The notes beneath the pieces are model-generated. The model saw only the letters and a list, made by a program, of their open reading frames with translations, did not search any database and was not told where the DNA came from. Position numbers and translations under genes: made by a program. 64,000 nt of DNA from Streptomyces sp. MNU76 (lineage in GTDB: Bacteria; Actinomycetota; Actinomycetes; Streptomycetales; Streptomycetaceae): NCBI RefSeq assembly GCF_020982545.1, contig NZ_JAJKLK010000033.1:1-64000 (forward strand), given 5' to 3'. Below are positions 53,484-63,707 of the stretch, piece after piece. The stretch's first letter is position 1. Each line of letters starts with the position of its first letter.

Positions 53484-54785
53484 TCAGCCGGGGGGTTCGC
53501 CGACGACCGACGCCAGAGCCGTCGCCGGATCATGGGCCGCCGGGCCCGCCGGTGCCCAGCGGCCCCGCTCCTTGCGGTAGGGCCACCAGCGGCCGTCCCG
53601 CCCGAGGCGCAGCTGGGCGGACCCGCCCACGACGGTCCAACGGTTGTGCGCGGACCGCAGCGACGGCCGCTCGCCCTCGTCCCACGCCGTCTCCAGGGCG
53701 GCACGCGCGCGTGCGAGCGGCTCCGCCGGTACGTGCCACTCCTCGTCCAGTACGGCGAGACCCGCCGCCCCGCCGTACCGCCAGGCGCGGACGGCGAGCG
53801 CCAGTCCTTCCCGGCCGCGCCCCGAACCGTCGCCGAGCCGTGCTTCGATGCCCGGCCCCGGGCCGCCGGCGGCCAGCCGCACCACGTCCTGGTCGAACGT
53901 CAACTCGTCGTCCAGGGGCAGCCGCTCGTGACCGGGGCGGAGAGCCTCGGCCAGCAACCGGTGTGCCTCCCGGGCCGTCTGCGCCGCCAGGAACTCAAGT
54001 GCCGCCGGGTCGAGTTCCGGCGCGGGCCCGATCTCGGTGTCCAGGGAGGGCGGCAGGCCGGGCTCCACCGACGGCCGGGGCGGCTCGGGGAGCGGAGGCA
54101 GGATGTCACCCGCCGCGAACGCCTCGGCGGCGTCCACGTCGTCCCCGTGATCGTCCGCGAGGCTGCTCCCGAGGCCGCTGGACACCTCCTCACCGTCCGC
54201 GGCGGTCGCGGTTCCGCGCAGGTGGATCTCGTCCAGCAGCGCACGTTCGGCACGGCCGCGCATCAACAGCAGGACGAACGGGTCCTGATCCAGCAGGCGG
54301 GCCACCTGGTAGCAGAGCGCTGCGGTGTGTCCGCAGTGGTCCCAGGCACCGCAGTCGCACGCGGCCTCCAGATCGCCGAGTCCGGGCAGCAGTTCGACAC
54401 CGGTCGTCGCGGCGTCCTCGACCAGATGCGGCGGCATCTCACGGTCGAGCAGGGCGGCCACGTGCCCGGCCCGCTCGACCGCCATGTCCAGAAAGCGGTC
54501 CCAGTGCTCCCCGGACAGCTCCTGCAGCAGGACGTCGGCACGGTGGCCTGTGCCGTCGCGGTCCTGGACGACCGCGGTGACGCGCCCGGGGCGCACCGAC
54601 ACCGCGCCCACGGCCCCCGCCCGAGCCAGCCGGCGCCCCGCCTTCACCTGCTCCCCGTCCAGCGCCGCGTCCTCGAGCGCCCGCAACCAGGCCCGGCCCC
54701 ACCACGTCCGTGCGAAACCGGCGCCCCGTACGGGAGCCAGTGCGGCGAAGGTGCGCTCCTCGTCATGTCCCGTGCGTTCCGTCAT
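53484..54785 (-). CDS. SWIM zinc-finger protein
   Basis: A 433-aa protein whose only clear domain is a SWIM zinc finger (CDCGAWDHCGHTAALCYQVA, residues about 142-160; CxC-Xn-CxH). The rest is Leu/Ala/Glu-rich, with an acidic patch (LADDHGDDVDAAEAFAAGD) and a Trp-rich C-terminus (RDGRWWPYRKERGRWAPAG). ATG 54785 overlaps the SNF2 helicase stop by 4 bp, and this SWIM-plus-SNF2 pair recurs across actinobacteria, implying a joint DNA-binding or remodelling function. Nothing points to a phage-defence island here. Confidence 0.88.
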   Translation of the reverse strand: MTERTGHDEERTFAALAPVRGAGFARTWWGRAWLRALEDAALDGEQVKAGRRLARAGAVGAVSVRPGRVTAVVQDRDGTGHRADVLLQELSGEHWDRFLDMAVERAGHVAALLDREMPPHLVEDAATTGVELLPGLGDLEAACDCGAWDHCGHTAALCYQVARLLDQDPFVLLLMRGRAERALLDEIHLRGTATAADGEEVSSGLGSSLADDHGDDVDAAEAFAAGDILPPLPEPPRPSVEPGLPPSLDTEIGPAPELDPAALEFLAAQTAREAHRLLAEALRPGHERLPLDDELTFDQDVVRLAAGGPGPGIEARLGDGSGRGREGLALAVRAWRYGGAAGLAVLDEEWHVPAEPLARARAALETAWDEGERPSLRSAHNRWTVVGGSAQLRLGRDGRWWPYRKERGRWAPAGPAAHDPATALASVVGEPPG

Positions 54786-57643
54786 CGCGCGTCCCCTCGG
54801 AGCTCCACCAGATCGGCCAGTTCGGCGTCGGACAGTTCGGTCGGCGCCGCGTCGCCCGCGCCCAGCACCGCGTCGGCCAACTCCCGCTTGCGCAGCAGCA
54901 TGTCCGCGATGCGGTCCTCGATCGTGCCCTCCGCGATCAACCGGTGCACCTGCACCGGCCGCGTCTGTCCGATGCGGTACGCCCGGTCCGTGGCCTGCGC
55001 CTCCACGGCCGGGTTCCACCAGCGGTCGTAGTGCACGACGTGCTCGGCCCGCGTCAGGTTCAGCCCCGTGCCGGCCGCCTTCAGCGACAGCAGGAAGACG
55101 GGCACCTCGCCTTCCTGGAAGCGCTCCACCATCTCCTCGCGCTCGGGTACCGGTGTCCCGCCGTGCAGGAAGCGGGTGGGCACCCCGCGCGCCGCCAGAT
55201 GACGTTCCAGCAGCCGGGCCATCCGGACGTACTGCGTGAAGACCAGAACGCTCGCTCCTTCGGACAGGATGGTGTCCAGCAGTTCGTCCAGCAGCTCCAA
55301 CTTTCCCGACCTGCCCGGGATCCGCGGCCTGTCTTCCTTGAGGAACTGGGCGGGGTGGTTGCAGATCTGTTTGAGCCCGGTCAGCAGCTTCACGATCAGA
55401 CCGCGCCGTTCCATGCCGTCGGCGGCGGCGATCTCCGCCATGGTCTCGCGCACCAACGCCTCGTACAGTCCCACCTGTTCCCTGGTGAGCGACACGGTAC
55501 GGTCGGTCTCGGTCTTCGGCGGCAGTTCCGGCGCGATGCCCGGGTCCGACTTGCGGCGGCGCAGCAGGAACGGCCGTACGAGCCGGGAGAGCCGCTCCGC
55601 GGCGGCGGGATCCCGGGCGCCTTCGACGGCCTGCGCGTACCTGGTGCGGAAGGTGCCGAGGCGGCCCAGGAGACCAGGAGTGGTCCAGTCGAGGATCGCC
55701 CACAGCTCGGACAGGTTGTTCTCCACCGGGGTGCCGGTGAGCGCCACGCGCGCGCGTGCCCCGATGGTGCGCAGTTCCCGTGCCGTGGCCGAGTAGGGGT
55801 TCTTCAGGTGTTGCGCCTCGTCCGCCACGACCAGGCCCCAGGGCACGTGGCCGAGTCGGGTCGCGTCCAGCCGCATGGTGCCGTACGTGGTGAGGACGAA
55901 CTCCCCGTCGGCGAGTCCGTCGAGACCGCGCCGGGATCCGTGGAAGCGGCGCACCGGCACACCTGGCGCGAACTTCTCGATCTCGCGCTGCCAGTTGCCC
56001 ATCAGAGAGGCCGGACAGACCACGAGGGTGGGGCCGGCGGACGAGGCGTCGGACTGCCGGTGCAGATGCAGAGCGATGAGGGTGATCGTCTTGCCGAGGC
56101 CCATGTCGTCGGCGAGACAGCCGCCGAGCCCGAGGGAGGTCATCCGGGCCAGCCAGTCGAGCCCTCGCAATTGGTAGTCCCGGAGCGTCGCGGCGAGCGC
56201 GGACGGCTGTCCGACCGAGGCCTGTCCCTCGGGGTCCGACAGTCTCTCCCGCAGCGTCGCCAGCCACCCGGTGGGCAGGACGTCGACCATCCGGCCGTCG
56301 ACCTCCGTCGAGCCCGTCAGAGCGGCACCGAGCGCGTCGACGGGCGACACCTTGCGGTCCTGCCGCGCACGGGCGTGGCGGATCTCCGCCGGATCCACCA
56401 GGACCCACTTGTCGCGCAGTCGCACCATGGGGCGGTTCGCCTCAGCGAGAACGTCGAGTTCCTGGCGGCTGAGCTGCTGATCGCCGAGCGTGAACCGCCA
56501 GTCGAAGGCGAGCAGCGCGTCGGCGGACAGGTACGACGGGGTGTCCGACGCGTTGCGGGCAGGGCCCTGCTCGTCGTCCGGTGGGCCGATGACCGCGCGG
56601 GCGGTCAAACCGCGGGCCAGTTCCCTGGGCCAATGCACCTCGACACCGGCCGTCGCCAGCAGCCGGGCTCCCTCGCCGAGCAGTTCGGTGATCTCCTCGT
56701 CGGCGATCTCCACCGCGTCCGGCACCGCCGCCGACAGCAGCGGACCGAGCGGAGCCCAGGCGCGGGCGGCCCGGCGCAGCGCCAGCAGGGCGTCCGTCCG
56801 CGCGCGCGGGCCGAAGGCGGTGGCGTCGGCCCACACCGCGGAGGCGTCCGCGACGAGCGCCGGATCGCTCACGCTGTGCAGTTGGGGGACGACACGGAAC
56901 ACCGGCTGCGTCCCAGCCGGATCGTCGGCGCGGAGCAAGTCGAGCCCGGGAATCTCGACGCGCAGGGACACGCGGACCCCGGCGTCGTGCCCGGCGGCCA
57001 CGTCCGTGGCCCAGGCGCGCAGTTCGGGAACGGATCGAGGCTCACGGGCGGCGAAAGCACAGCCGCCCGCCGCGAGGCTCGCGGCGGGGGAGCGGGGCAG
57101 AGAGTCCACGACGGCGTCGAGGAACGCGCGCAGCAGCCGCTCCGGATCGGGCAGCCGGGCCGGCTCGCCGTGGTCCACGGGCAGCGCGTGCGCCTCGGGC
57201 GGCATCGCCGCGGCCAGGTCCCTGACCCGGTCCAGGTCCTCCGCCCGCAGCGGCCCCGCCCGCCAGGCGTCGTGCCCGTTCGAGGTGACGCCGGGCAGCA
57301 GCAGGCCTCGCGCGGCGAACTGGAGCGCCAGCAGGGCGGCGGCGCCCCAGAAGGCCGTCGACCGGTGGACACCGGTGGTGACACGCGCGCGCGTGAGCAC
57401 CGGCAGCGCGGCGTGCACCGGCAGCGACACGACGGGCACCGTGACCCGTCGGACTCCGGGGCCGCCGGGCCGGACGAGCGGCAGCTTCCCTTCGGAGCCG
57501 TGGGCGACCCGGGGCGGTGTCGCGCCGTCCGGCCGCCAGAAGGCGACGAGGCCGGTGCGGGCGGGGTCCGCGGCCACGAAGACGGCGCTGCAACGGGCCA
57601 GTTCGGATACTTCGGGAAGGGTTGCCACGGGGGTCGGCGGCAC
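54782..57643 (-). CDS. SNF2-family helicase/ATPase
   Basis: A 953-aa Swi2/Snf2 ATPase of the bacterial HepA/RapA-like group. The N-terminal 480 residues include the SNF2-associated region (YLSADALLAFDWRFTLGDQQ, LSRQELDVLAEANRPMVRLR). Core motifs: Q/I with DYQLRGLDWLARM and GGCLADDMGLGKTITLIALH (Walker A, near residue 511), II VVADEAQHLKNP, III ALTGTPVENNLSELWAILD, V/VI LLSLKAAGTGLNLTRAEHVV and TDRAYRIGQTRPVQVHRLIA. It translocates on DNA using ATP, perhaps remodelling nucleoprotein or RNA polymerase. GTG 57643 has GAGGAG 12 nt upstream, somewhat far. Followed by the overlapping SWIM gene. Confidence 0.94.
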   Translation of the reverse strand: MPPTPVATLPEVSELARCSAVFVAADPARTGLVAFWRPDGATPPRVAHGSEGKLPLVRPGGPGVRRVTVPVVSLPVHAALPVLTRARVTTGVHRSTAFWGAAALLALQFAARGLLLPGVTSNGHDAWRAGPLRAEDLDRVRDLAAAMPPEAHALPVDHGEPARLPDPERLLRAFLDAVVDSLPRSPAASLAAGGCAFAAREPRSVPELRAWATDVAAGHDAGVRVSLRVEIPGLDLLRADDPAGTQPVFRVVPQLHSVSDPALVADASAVWADATAFGPRARTDALLALRRAARAWAPLGPLLSAAVPDAVEIADEEITELLGEGARLLATAGVEVHWPRELARGLTARAVIGPPDDEQGPARNASDTPSYLSADALLAFDWRFTLGDQQLSRQELDVLAEANRPMVRLRDKWVLVDPAEIRHARARQDRKVSPVDALGAALTGSTEVDGRMVDVLPTGWLATLRERLSDPEGQASVGQPSALAATLRDYQLRGLDWLARMTSLGLGGCLADDMGLGKTITLIALHLHRQSDASSAGPTLVVCPASLMGNWQREIEKFAPGVPVRRFHGSRRGLDGLADGEFVLTTYGTMRLDATRLGHVPWGLVVADEAQHLKNPYSATARELRTIGARARVALTGTPVENNLSELWAILDWTTPGLLGRLGTFRTRYAQAVEGARDPAAAERLSRLVRPFLLRRRKSDPGIAPELPPKTETDRTVSLTREQVGLYEALVRETMAEIAAADGMERRGLIVKLLTGLKQICNHPAQFLKEDRPRIPGRSGKLELLDELLDTILSEGASVLVFTQYVRMARLLERHLAARGVPTRFLHGGTPVPEREEMVERFQEGEVPVFLLSLKAAGTGLNLTRAEHVVHYDRWWNPAVEAQATDRAYRIGQTRPVQVHRLIAEGTIEDRIADMLLRKRELADAVLGAGDAAPTELSDAELADLVELRGDAR

Positions 57644-57689
57644 AGAGATGCTGGACTCCTCAAATTTGACTACTGAGTCAGAATCGCCG

Positions 57690-57695
57690 ATTATA
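57690..57695 (-). promoter_or_regulatory. -10-like hexamer upstream of the SNF2 gene
   Basis: A perfect TATAAT on the minus strand, 47 bp upstream of the SNF2 start, in an unusually AT-rich patch. No good -35 sits at the normal 17-bp distance. Confidence 0.4.
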
Positions 57696-57887
57696 CCTCA
57701 CTTCAAACCTTTGCCTGGCGCCGGAGGAGGTGATGTGGGTCACTTTTCCCGTTGGGTGGCGCGGGCATCTCAGGGTTGTACGGGGGTTCGACTCAGGGAC
57801 ACGTCAGGGTCGTGGTCCGGAACCGCGGGGAGTCCGATCCCGTTTTCAGGACAGAGAGCGGCAGTGGCCGCGAAGGAGGCGACGGAG

Positions 57888-58076
57888 ATGTCGAAGAGCA
57901 CGAAGATCGTCGCAGGGGGTGCGGCAATCGGGATCGTCCTGCTGATCCTGCTGCCCTTCCCCTTCTGGGCCAATCTGCTGATAGTCCTGGGGATCCCCAC
58001 GGCCGCGTACCTGGCGCTGGACCCCTCACAGCGGCGCAGGCTGCGCCGCACCGGACGCAAGGAGCTCGGCCGCTGA
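57888..58076 (+). CDS. Small hydrophobic membrane protein
   Basis: A 62-aa protein. A lysine-bearing start (MSKSTK) leads into a long hydrophobic stretch (IVAGGAAIGIVLLILLPFPF, WANLLIVLGIPTAAYLAL) that can form two closely spaced membrane helices, followed by a basic tail (SQRRRLRRTGRKELGR). Start ATG 57888 has AAGGAGG at good spacing. No known family recognised; it resembles small Streptomyces membrane proteins of unknown role. It stands alone, divergent from the SNF2 gene. Confidence 0.75.
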   Translation: MSKSTKIVAGGAAIGIVLLILLPFPFWANLLIVLGIPTAAYLALDPSQRRRLRRTGRKELGR

Positions 58077-58119
58077 AATGCCACCGGCCCGCGCGAGCGG
58101 GCCGGTGCGGCGGACGGAA

Positions 58120-58986
58120 TCAGTTCGGACGTACGGCGATCTTGTCGAGGGACTCCAGGAGACCGGGCAGTTCCGGGCCCCTGCCCACCGGCAGTACCTC
58201 GCCGGGTTCCTCGTCGAGGAGGACGAACGCGATGTCGTCGGTTCTGGCCACCATCGACCAGCCGGGACCGTCGGCGCGAAGGGTGCGGGCGTCACCCGGT
58301 GCGAACGAGGAACGCACCCGGCCCAGGGGCGGAGGGGACTCCACGTACGCGCGCGCCTCCGCGAGCACGCGGCGGATGCCCGTGCGCGGAGCGCCGTCGT
58401 CCTTCCCGGCACCCGGCCCGGCTTCCGTCGTGCCTCCTGTCGCCGACGTCGCCGCCCCGTCCGAGCCGCCCTGCCCGGCGAACGAGGCGTCGTCGATCTG
58501 CTCCCGCCACATGGACCACTGCAGAGCGATCTCGTCGGCCCCCAGACGCCGCTGGGCGGGACCCCAGACGGCGGTGTCCGGCGGGCTCAGCGGCGGTCGG
58601 TCCGACACCTCGGGATCGGGGTCGTGCGGAGCGGGCACCCCCGGAGCCGACACGGCGACCGCGAGGGGCCAGCCCGGCAGCGCGGCCACCACGGAGTCCT
58701 CGTCGGGCGACAGGTCGTACTCCATGCCGCAGTCCCACGACGCGATGGCCACGGCGACCAGCGACACGTCGTCGACCGCCACCGTCCACCTCGCTCCCTC
58801 GCCGTCCTGGCCCAGGACGATCCCGTAGCCGTCGGCGAGCGGCGCGAGGTCCAGAGCCGCGCACGCCTCCGGGTAGTCGTCGCCCAGCACACTGGGGAAG
58901 TTCGCGGGCGTGAGCAGTACCGCCGTCAGCACATACAGTGCGTCGTCGTCCCCGGCGGTGACGGCGTCCTCGTCCGTCCCGGCCAT
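58120..58986 (-). CDS. Conserved-type protein of unknown function
   Basis: A 288-aa soluble acidic protein not assigned to a family. The N-terminal half is compact (ALYVLTAVLLTPANFPSVLG, DLAPLADGYGIVLGQDGEGA, VAVAIASWDCGMEYDLSPDE). A low-complexity Gly/Ala/Ser linker (GGSDGAATSATGGTTEAGPG) joins a C-terminal domain (FAPGDARTLRADGPGWSMVA, DDIAFVLLDEEPGEVLPVGR). No signal peptide or membrane segment is visible. Codon use and the clean frame support a real gene. It converges with the small membrane-protein gene upstream. Confidence 0.75.
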   Translation of the reverse strand: MAGTDEDAVTAGDDDALYVLTAVLLTPANFPSVLGDDYPEACAALDLAPLADGYGIVLGQDGEGARWTVAVDDVSLVAVAIASWDCGMEYDLSPDEDSVVAALPGWPLAVAVSAPGVPAPHDPDPEVSDRPPLSPPDTAVWGPAQRRLGADEIALQWSMWREQIDDASFAGQGGSDGAATSATGGTTEAGPGAGKDDGAPRTGIRRVLAEARAYVESPPPLGRVRSSFAPGDARTLRADGPGWSMVARTDDIAFVLLDEEPGEVLPVGRGPELPGLLESLDKIAVRPN

Positions 58987-59144
58987 GCCGGCCTCCCATC
59001 GCTCTCGCTCGTCCGTCGGCGCACCCTAATGCGCCCGACGGGCCCTTGTCACGAGCGGGAACCCCGTGCGGAGCTGCGGATATCCCGGGCGAGCTGCAGG
59101 TATCCGGGTGGACAGGGGCGAAACGACCGGACACCCTCACTCGT

Positions 59145-59441
59145 TCAGGCGGCGGGCAGCCCCAGAAGTGACCGCGCGACCGTCAGCGGCGACTCGTCGC
59201 GCTCCCGCGCGAGGGCGATCACCGCCCGGCACGCCAGCTCGCTGACTCCGAACGACAAAGCCTCGGGCGACACCCAGGTCGTGGCCTCGTCGATCTGGTC
59301 CTGATCGTCCTCGGCACACGCCGCGATGTAGACGGCGGCAGACTCGAACAGGTTGTGCGTGCGTTTCGTCTCCCGTGCGGTGGGCTCCGCGCGCAACGAG
59401 TCGAGGAATCTGCCGAAGGACTTGCGAACGCTGCCGAACAT
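59145..59441 (-). CDS. Small protein of unknown function
   Basis: A 98-aa, largely helical protein (SVRKSFGRFLDSLRAEPTAR, FESAAVYIAACAEDDQDQID, ACRAVIALARERDESPLTVA) with no family I recognise. No signal or membrane segment. The clean frame and ATG at 59441 with a weak GGTAG-type site support it moderately. It stands alone between two other minus-strand genes. Confidence 0.6.
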   Translation of the reverse strand: MFGSVRKSFGRFLDSLRAEPTARETKRTHNLFESAAVYIAACAEDDQDQIDEATTWVSPEALSFGVSELACRAVIALARERDESPLTVARSLLGLPAA

Positions 59442-59592
59442 ATGGGCTACCTACCCCCGCGTCGGTATCACAGCTCGTCCTACTCAACGTAGAGACGGAC
59501 TCGCGGCCACAGAAGGGGGACGGCGGGGTGAAGAGCGACGAACGGCGCGTTCCGGACCTTCCTCGGCGCGATCCACCGCGCGAGGGCAGGGG

Positions 59593-60201
59593 TCAGCCCG
59601 CACGCGTGGCGAGCGCCAGGAATCGGGTGTCCTCGTCGGCGTACGACGTCATGCGCCAGCCAGAACCGGCCAGCAGCGGCCTCAGGTTCGCCTCGGCACG
59701 CAGGTCCTCCGGGGTGATCTGCCGCCCCTGGCGTGCGGCGAGCGCCGCCCGGCCGATGGGGTGGAACAGGGCCAGCGTGCCGCCCGGCCTGACCACCCGG
59801 GCCAGTTCTCGCAGATTTTCCGCGGGGTTCGAAAGGTGTGCGACGAGCCCGGCGGCGAACACCGCGTCCAGCGACGCCGTACGCAGCGGCAGCCGGCCGA
59901 CGTCGGCGAGCACCAACCGCCCGTCACGGTCCCGCCCCGCCCGTACGGCGGCCTCCAGCATGGCGGGCGTCAGATCGGCCCCGAGGACCACTCCCGAGGC
60001 CCCCACGGCGGCACGCAACGGCGTCAGGGCCCGTCCCGTGCCGCACCCCGCGTCGAGCACCCGCTCACCCTCGCGCAGACCGAGCTCGGCGACCGCGGTG
60101 GCGTAGGCGGGCCCGTCGTCGGGAAAGCGGGCGTCCCAGCGGGCCGCCCGTGCCGTGAAGAACTCCTGGACGTGTGTGTGGTCGTCGCTCATGCTCCGCA
60201 T
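59593..60201 (-). CDS. Class I SAM-dependent methyltransferase
   Basis: A 202-aa (or 199-aa from ATG 60192) methyltransferase of the UbiE/Methyltransf_11 type. Motif I ERVLDAGCGTGRALTPLRAA, motif II DVGRLPLRTASLDAVFAAGL and ELARVVRPGGTLALFHPIGR are intact. No companion biosynthetic genes indicate a substrate. It stands upstream of, and divergent from, the MHYT gene. The first Met (60201) has GTGAGGG at short spacing; the second has GGAG very close, so the start is uncertain. Confidence 0.88.
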   Translation of the reverse strand: MRSMSDDHTHVQEFFTARAARWDARFPDDGPAYATAVAELGLREGERVLDAGCGTGRALTPLRAAVGASGVVLGADLTPAMLEAAVRAGRDRDGRLVLADVGRLPLRTASLDAVFAAGLVAHLSNPAENLRELARVVRPGGTLALFHPIGRAALAARQGRQITPEDLRAEANLRPLLAGSGWRMTSYADEDTRFLALATRAG

Positions 60202-60344
60202 GATCCCTCACCGGGACGATGGAGGAGACGACGCGCACGTTCGAGCGGGAGGCGGTCGTTCCTGTGCATATATGCGGCACATTGCGGCAGCTTTCGAAAT
60301 GCGCCCCCTCCGTGCTCCCGTGCCCCCACTAGCGTCCCGGGGCC

Positions 60345-61121
60345 ATGGGACACATGGACCACGCCACCTTCGGCTGGCTGACCCCCGCGCTGTCGTACGC
60401 CATGGCCTGCATCGGCGCCGCCCTCGGACTGCGCTGCACGGTCCGCGCCCTCGCCACCGCCGGGAAGTCCCGTCGCAACTGGCTCGTCACCGCGGCGTCG
60501 GCGATCGGCACCGGCATCTGGACCATGCACTTCGTGGCGATGCTCGGCTTCGGCGTCAGTGGCACCGAGATCCGTTACGACGTGCCCCTGACCGTTCTGA
60601 GCCTCCTGGTCGCCATGCTCGTCGTCTGCGGCGGCGTCTTCGCCGTCGGCTACGGCCGCGACCGCGCCCGGGCGCTCCTGCTGGGCGGACTCACCACCGG
60701 CCTGGGCGTCGCGAGCATGCACTACCTGGGCATGGCGGCCGTACGGCTGCACGGCGACGTGACCTACGATCCCGCACTCGTCGCCCTCTCCGTCGTGATC
60801 GCCGTGGTCGCGGCCACCGCCGCTCTCTGGGCGGCCCTCAACATCGAGTCGCCCGTCGCGGTGACCGTCGCATCCCTCGTCATGGGCGGTGCGGTGACCA
60901 GCATGCACTACACCGCGATGTGGGCGGTGCGCGTGGACGTCACTCCGTCCGCGGCGGTCCTGCCCGGGGCCACGGCGATGCAGTTCATCTTCCCCCTCGC
61001 CGTCGGCCTCGGGTCCTACCTCTTCCTCACCTCGGCGTTCGTCGCACTGTCGCCGACGGCCGGGGAGCGCGAGGCATCCGCGTCGGCCCAGCGGCCGGTC
61101 GATAACGCCGCCGCCCACTAG
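60345..61121 (+). CDS. MHYT-domain integral membrane sensor protein
   Basis: A 258-aa seven-helix membrane protein of the MHYT family. The three characteristic motifs are present: TGIWTMHFVAMLGFGVSG, GVASMHYLGMAAVRLHG and TSMHYTAMWAVRVDV. MHYT domains are proposed to sense diatomic gases through copper bound by the conserved His/Met residues. No output domain is fused, so it may signal to a neighbouring partner such as the conservon kinase directly downstream (49 bp). The His-rich N-terminus (MGHMDHATFG) could also bind metal. Confidence 0.92.
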   Translation: MGHMDHATFGWLTPALSYAMACIGAALGLRCTVRALATAGKSRRNWLVTAASAIGTGIWTMHFVAMLGFGVSGTEIRYDVPLTVLSLLVAMLVVCGGVFAVGYGRDRARALLLGGLTTGLGVASMHYLGMAAVRLHGDVTYDPALVALSVVIAVVAATAALWAALNIESPVAVTVASLVMGGAVTSMHYTAMWAVRVDVTPSAAVLPGATAMQFIFPLAVGLGSYLFLTSAFVALSPTAGEREASASAQRPVDNAAAH

Positions 61122-61170
61122 CCGCGCTACGGCCTTCGAAGCCCGCCCCCGAACCCTGATCGAGGAGGCC

Positions 61171-63707
61171 ATGCGTACACCCCGCAGGACCCCGACAGCC
61201 GCCGCCGAGGCGTCGCCCCGCCCCGCGATACGCGGGCGCCGCGCCCACGCCGGACCACCGGCCGACGAGCACCTCGCGACCGACGGCACCGGCGCCCCGA
61301 CGACCGGCCCACCCCGCGCGCGGGACGCCGTCGGCTGCGCCCCCGCACCGTCCGCGCCAAGATCGTCTGTCTGCTGATGGTGCCGGTCGTCTCCCTGCTC
61401 GCACTGTGGGCCTACGCCACCGTCACCACCGCCCAGGACGTCGCCCGCCACCGTCAGCTGCAACGCGTCGACGCCTCCGTACGCGGCCCGGTCGCCGACG
61501 CCGTCGCGGCCCTCCAGTCCGAACGCGCGGCCGCCGTACGGTACGCCACTGCACCCTCCGCGGAGCGGGAGAAGACGCTCCGCGGACTCGCGCGCCGCAC
61601 CGACCGGGCGGTGGGCGCCCTGCGCCTCGGCGACCGCCACACCGTCGCCGACGGAACCGACCTGCCCGCAGGGGTCGCCGAACGCCTCGCCGGCTTCGTG
61701 ACCGGGGCCGAAGACCTGCGTGCGCTGCGGACGTCGGTTCTCGACCGCCGCAGCGGCTGGGCGCAGACGTACGAGCGATACACCACGACCATCTCCACCG
61801 CCTTCGGCGTGGGAGGCGCGCTCACCGGGATCCAGGACGCTGAACTCGGCTCCGACGCGCGCGTGCTGATGGAGTTCTCCCGCGCGGCCGAGGCGCTGGC
61901 GCAGGAGGACGCGCTCCTGTCCGGCGCCCACCTCGCCAAGACCCTCGACCGCGGACGGCTGCGCCTGTTCATCGGCGCCGTCGACACACGCCGCACGCTG
62001 ACCGAAGCCGCCGGAGCGGACCTGCGCGGCCCCGAGAACGCGGCCTGGCAGGAACTCGCCGGAGGGAACGCCTACGCCGACCTGCGTGCCCTCGAGGACG
62101 AGGTGGTCGCGAGCCACCCCGGAGCGCAGGTGCTCCACGCCGTTCCCGAAGCGGCCTGGACGTCCGCCCACGCGCGCGTGCGGGACGACATGCGCGGTAT
62201 CGAGACGGACGCCGGCCACGGGGTCGCCGACCGGGCCGACCCGTTCACCCGCGCACTGCTCACCCCGGCGGGCGCCGCCGTGCTTCTCGGCCTCGCCGCG
62301 GTCGCGGCCTCCCTCGTCATCTCCGTACGCATCGGACGCGGTCTGGTCGTGGAGTTGGTGAGCCTGCGCAACGGCGCCCTGGAGATCGCCCGCCGCAAAC
62401 TGCCGCACGCCATGCGCAGACTGCGCTCCGGCGAGGAGATCGACGTCGACGCCGAGGCCCCGCCCGGCTCGCCCGCGGAGGACGAGATCGGTCAGGTCGC
62501 CGAGGCCCTCGGCACGGTGCACCGCGCGGCCCTGCGCGCGGCGGTCGAGCGGGCCGAACTCGCCAGCGGCATCTCCGGGGTGTTCGTCAATCTCGCCCGC
62601 CGCAGCCAGATCCTGGTGCACCGCCAGCTCGGTCTCCTCGACAGCATGGAACGCCGCTCCGACGATCCCGACGAACTCAGCGACCTCTTCCGCCTCGACC
62701 ACCTCACCACGCGCATGCGACGCCACGCGGAGAGCCTGATCATCCTCTCCGGCGCCGCCCCGGGCCGTGCCTGGCGCATGCCCGTGTCCCTGACGAACGT
62801 GGTCCGGGCGGCAGTCTCCGAGATCGAGGACTACGCGCGCGTGGAACTGCGGCAACTTCCCGAGGCGAAGATCGTCGGCACCGGGGTCGCCGACCTCACC
62901 CACCTCCTCGCCGAACTCGTGGAGAACGCCGCCCAGTTCTCACCACCCCACACGCGCGTACGGGTCACCGGCGAACCGGTCGGCAACGGCTACGCCCTGG
63001 AGGTCGAGGACCGGGGCCTCGGCATGGGCAAGGAGACGCTCGCCGAGGCCAATCGCCGCATCGAACAGTCCGAGGCCCTCGACCTGTTCGACAGCGACCG
63101 GCTCGGCCTGTTCGTCGTGAGCCGCCTCGCCGCACGCCACGGCATCAAGGTCCATCTGCGGACCTCCCCCTACGGCGGCACCACGGCCGTGGTGCTCCTG
63201 CCCACCGCGCTGCTCCACAGCGGCGTGCCGGAACGTTCCCCCGAAGCGTCGGCCGAAGCACCCCCGGAGCCCGAGGCACGCGAGTACGCGCGCGTGACCG
63301 CGGCCCCGCGTCAGGAACCCGTGGAGCAGTCCGCGAACCGCCACGCCCTGACGGCTCCCATGGCCTCCGCCGGGCGCAACGCGGAGGAGCAGGGCCCGCC
63401 CGAGGCGCCGCCCGGTGTGACCACCCTGCGGCCGAACCGCAGGGCGCCGGAACCTCAGGACACGGACGGACTGCCGCGCCGCGTACGGCAGGCGCACCTC
63501 GCGCCCCAACTGCGTGAGCGACACACCGGGCAGCCCGCGTCGGCGGCGGCGCCCGGAGCGGACGACGAGCGCACGCCGGAACTCGTCAGGGACCGCATGG
63601 CGGCCTACCGCGACGGCTGGGCACGAGGCGGCGGCAGGGCACCCGGCAGAGGAGTCGCACAGGGCCCCACGAAGGCCCGCGACAGCAGCGAAGGAGACCC
63701 CGCATGA
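61171..63707 (+). CDS. Conservon sensor histidine kinase-like ATPase (CvnA type), 5' frameshift
   Basis: About 845 codons. From 61377 the frame encodes a membrane helix (VRAKIVCLLMVPVVSLLALW), a long extracellular nitrate/nitrite-sensing-like domain, a second helix (AAVLLGLAAVAASLVISVRI), a HAMP-like linker, a dimerisation helix (RRSQILVHRQLGLLDSMERR) and an HATPase domain (N-box LTHLLAELVENAAQFSPP; EVEDRGLGMGKETLAEANRR). The C-terminal 180 residues are Pro/Ala-rich and disordered. ATG 61171 has an excellent GAGGAGG, but its frame meets the kinase frame only through a shift in the Pro/Arg-rich tail (about 61,200-61,330). Otherwise ATG 61377 is used. It overlaps the next gene (ATGA). Confidence 0.88.

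Noticed and set aside
53484..57643. SWIM plus SNF2 pair as an anti-phage defence system
   Set aside because: The pair is common in Streptomyces chromosomes without nuclease, methylase or other defence genes nearby, and the surroundings here are housekeeping-like.
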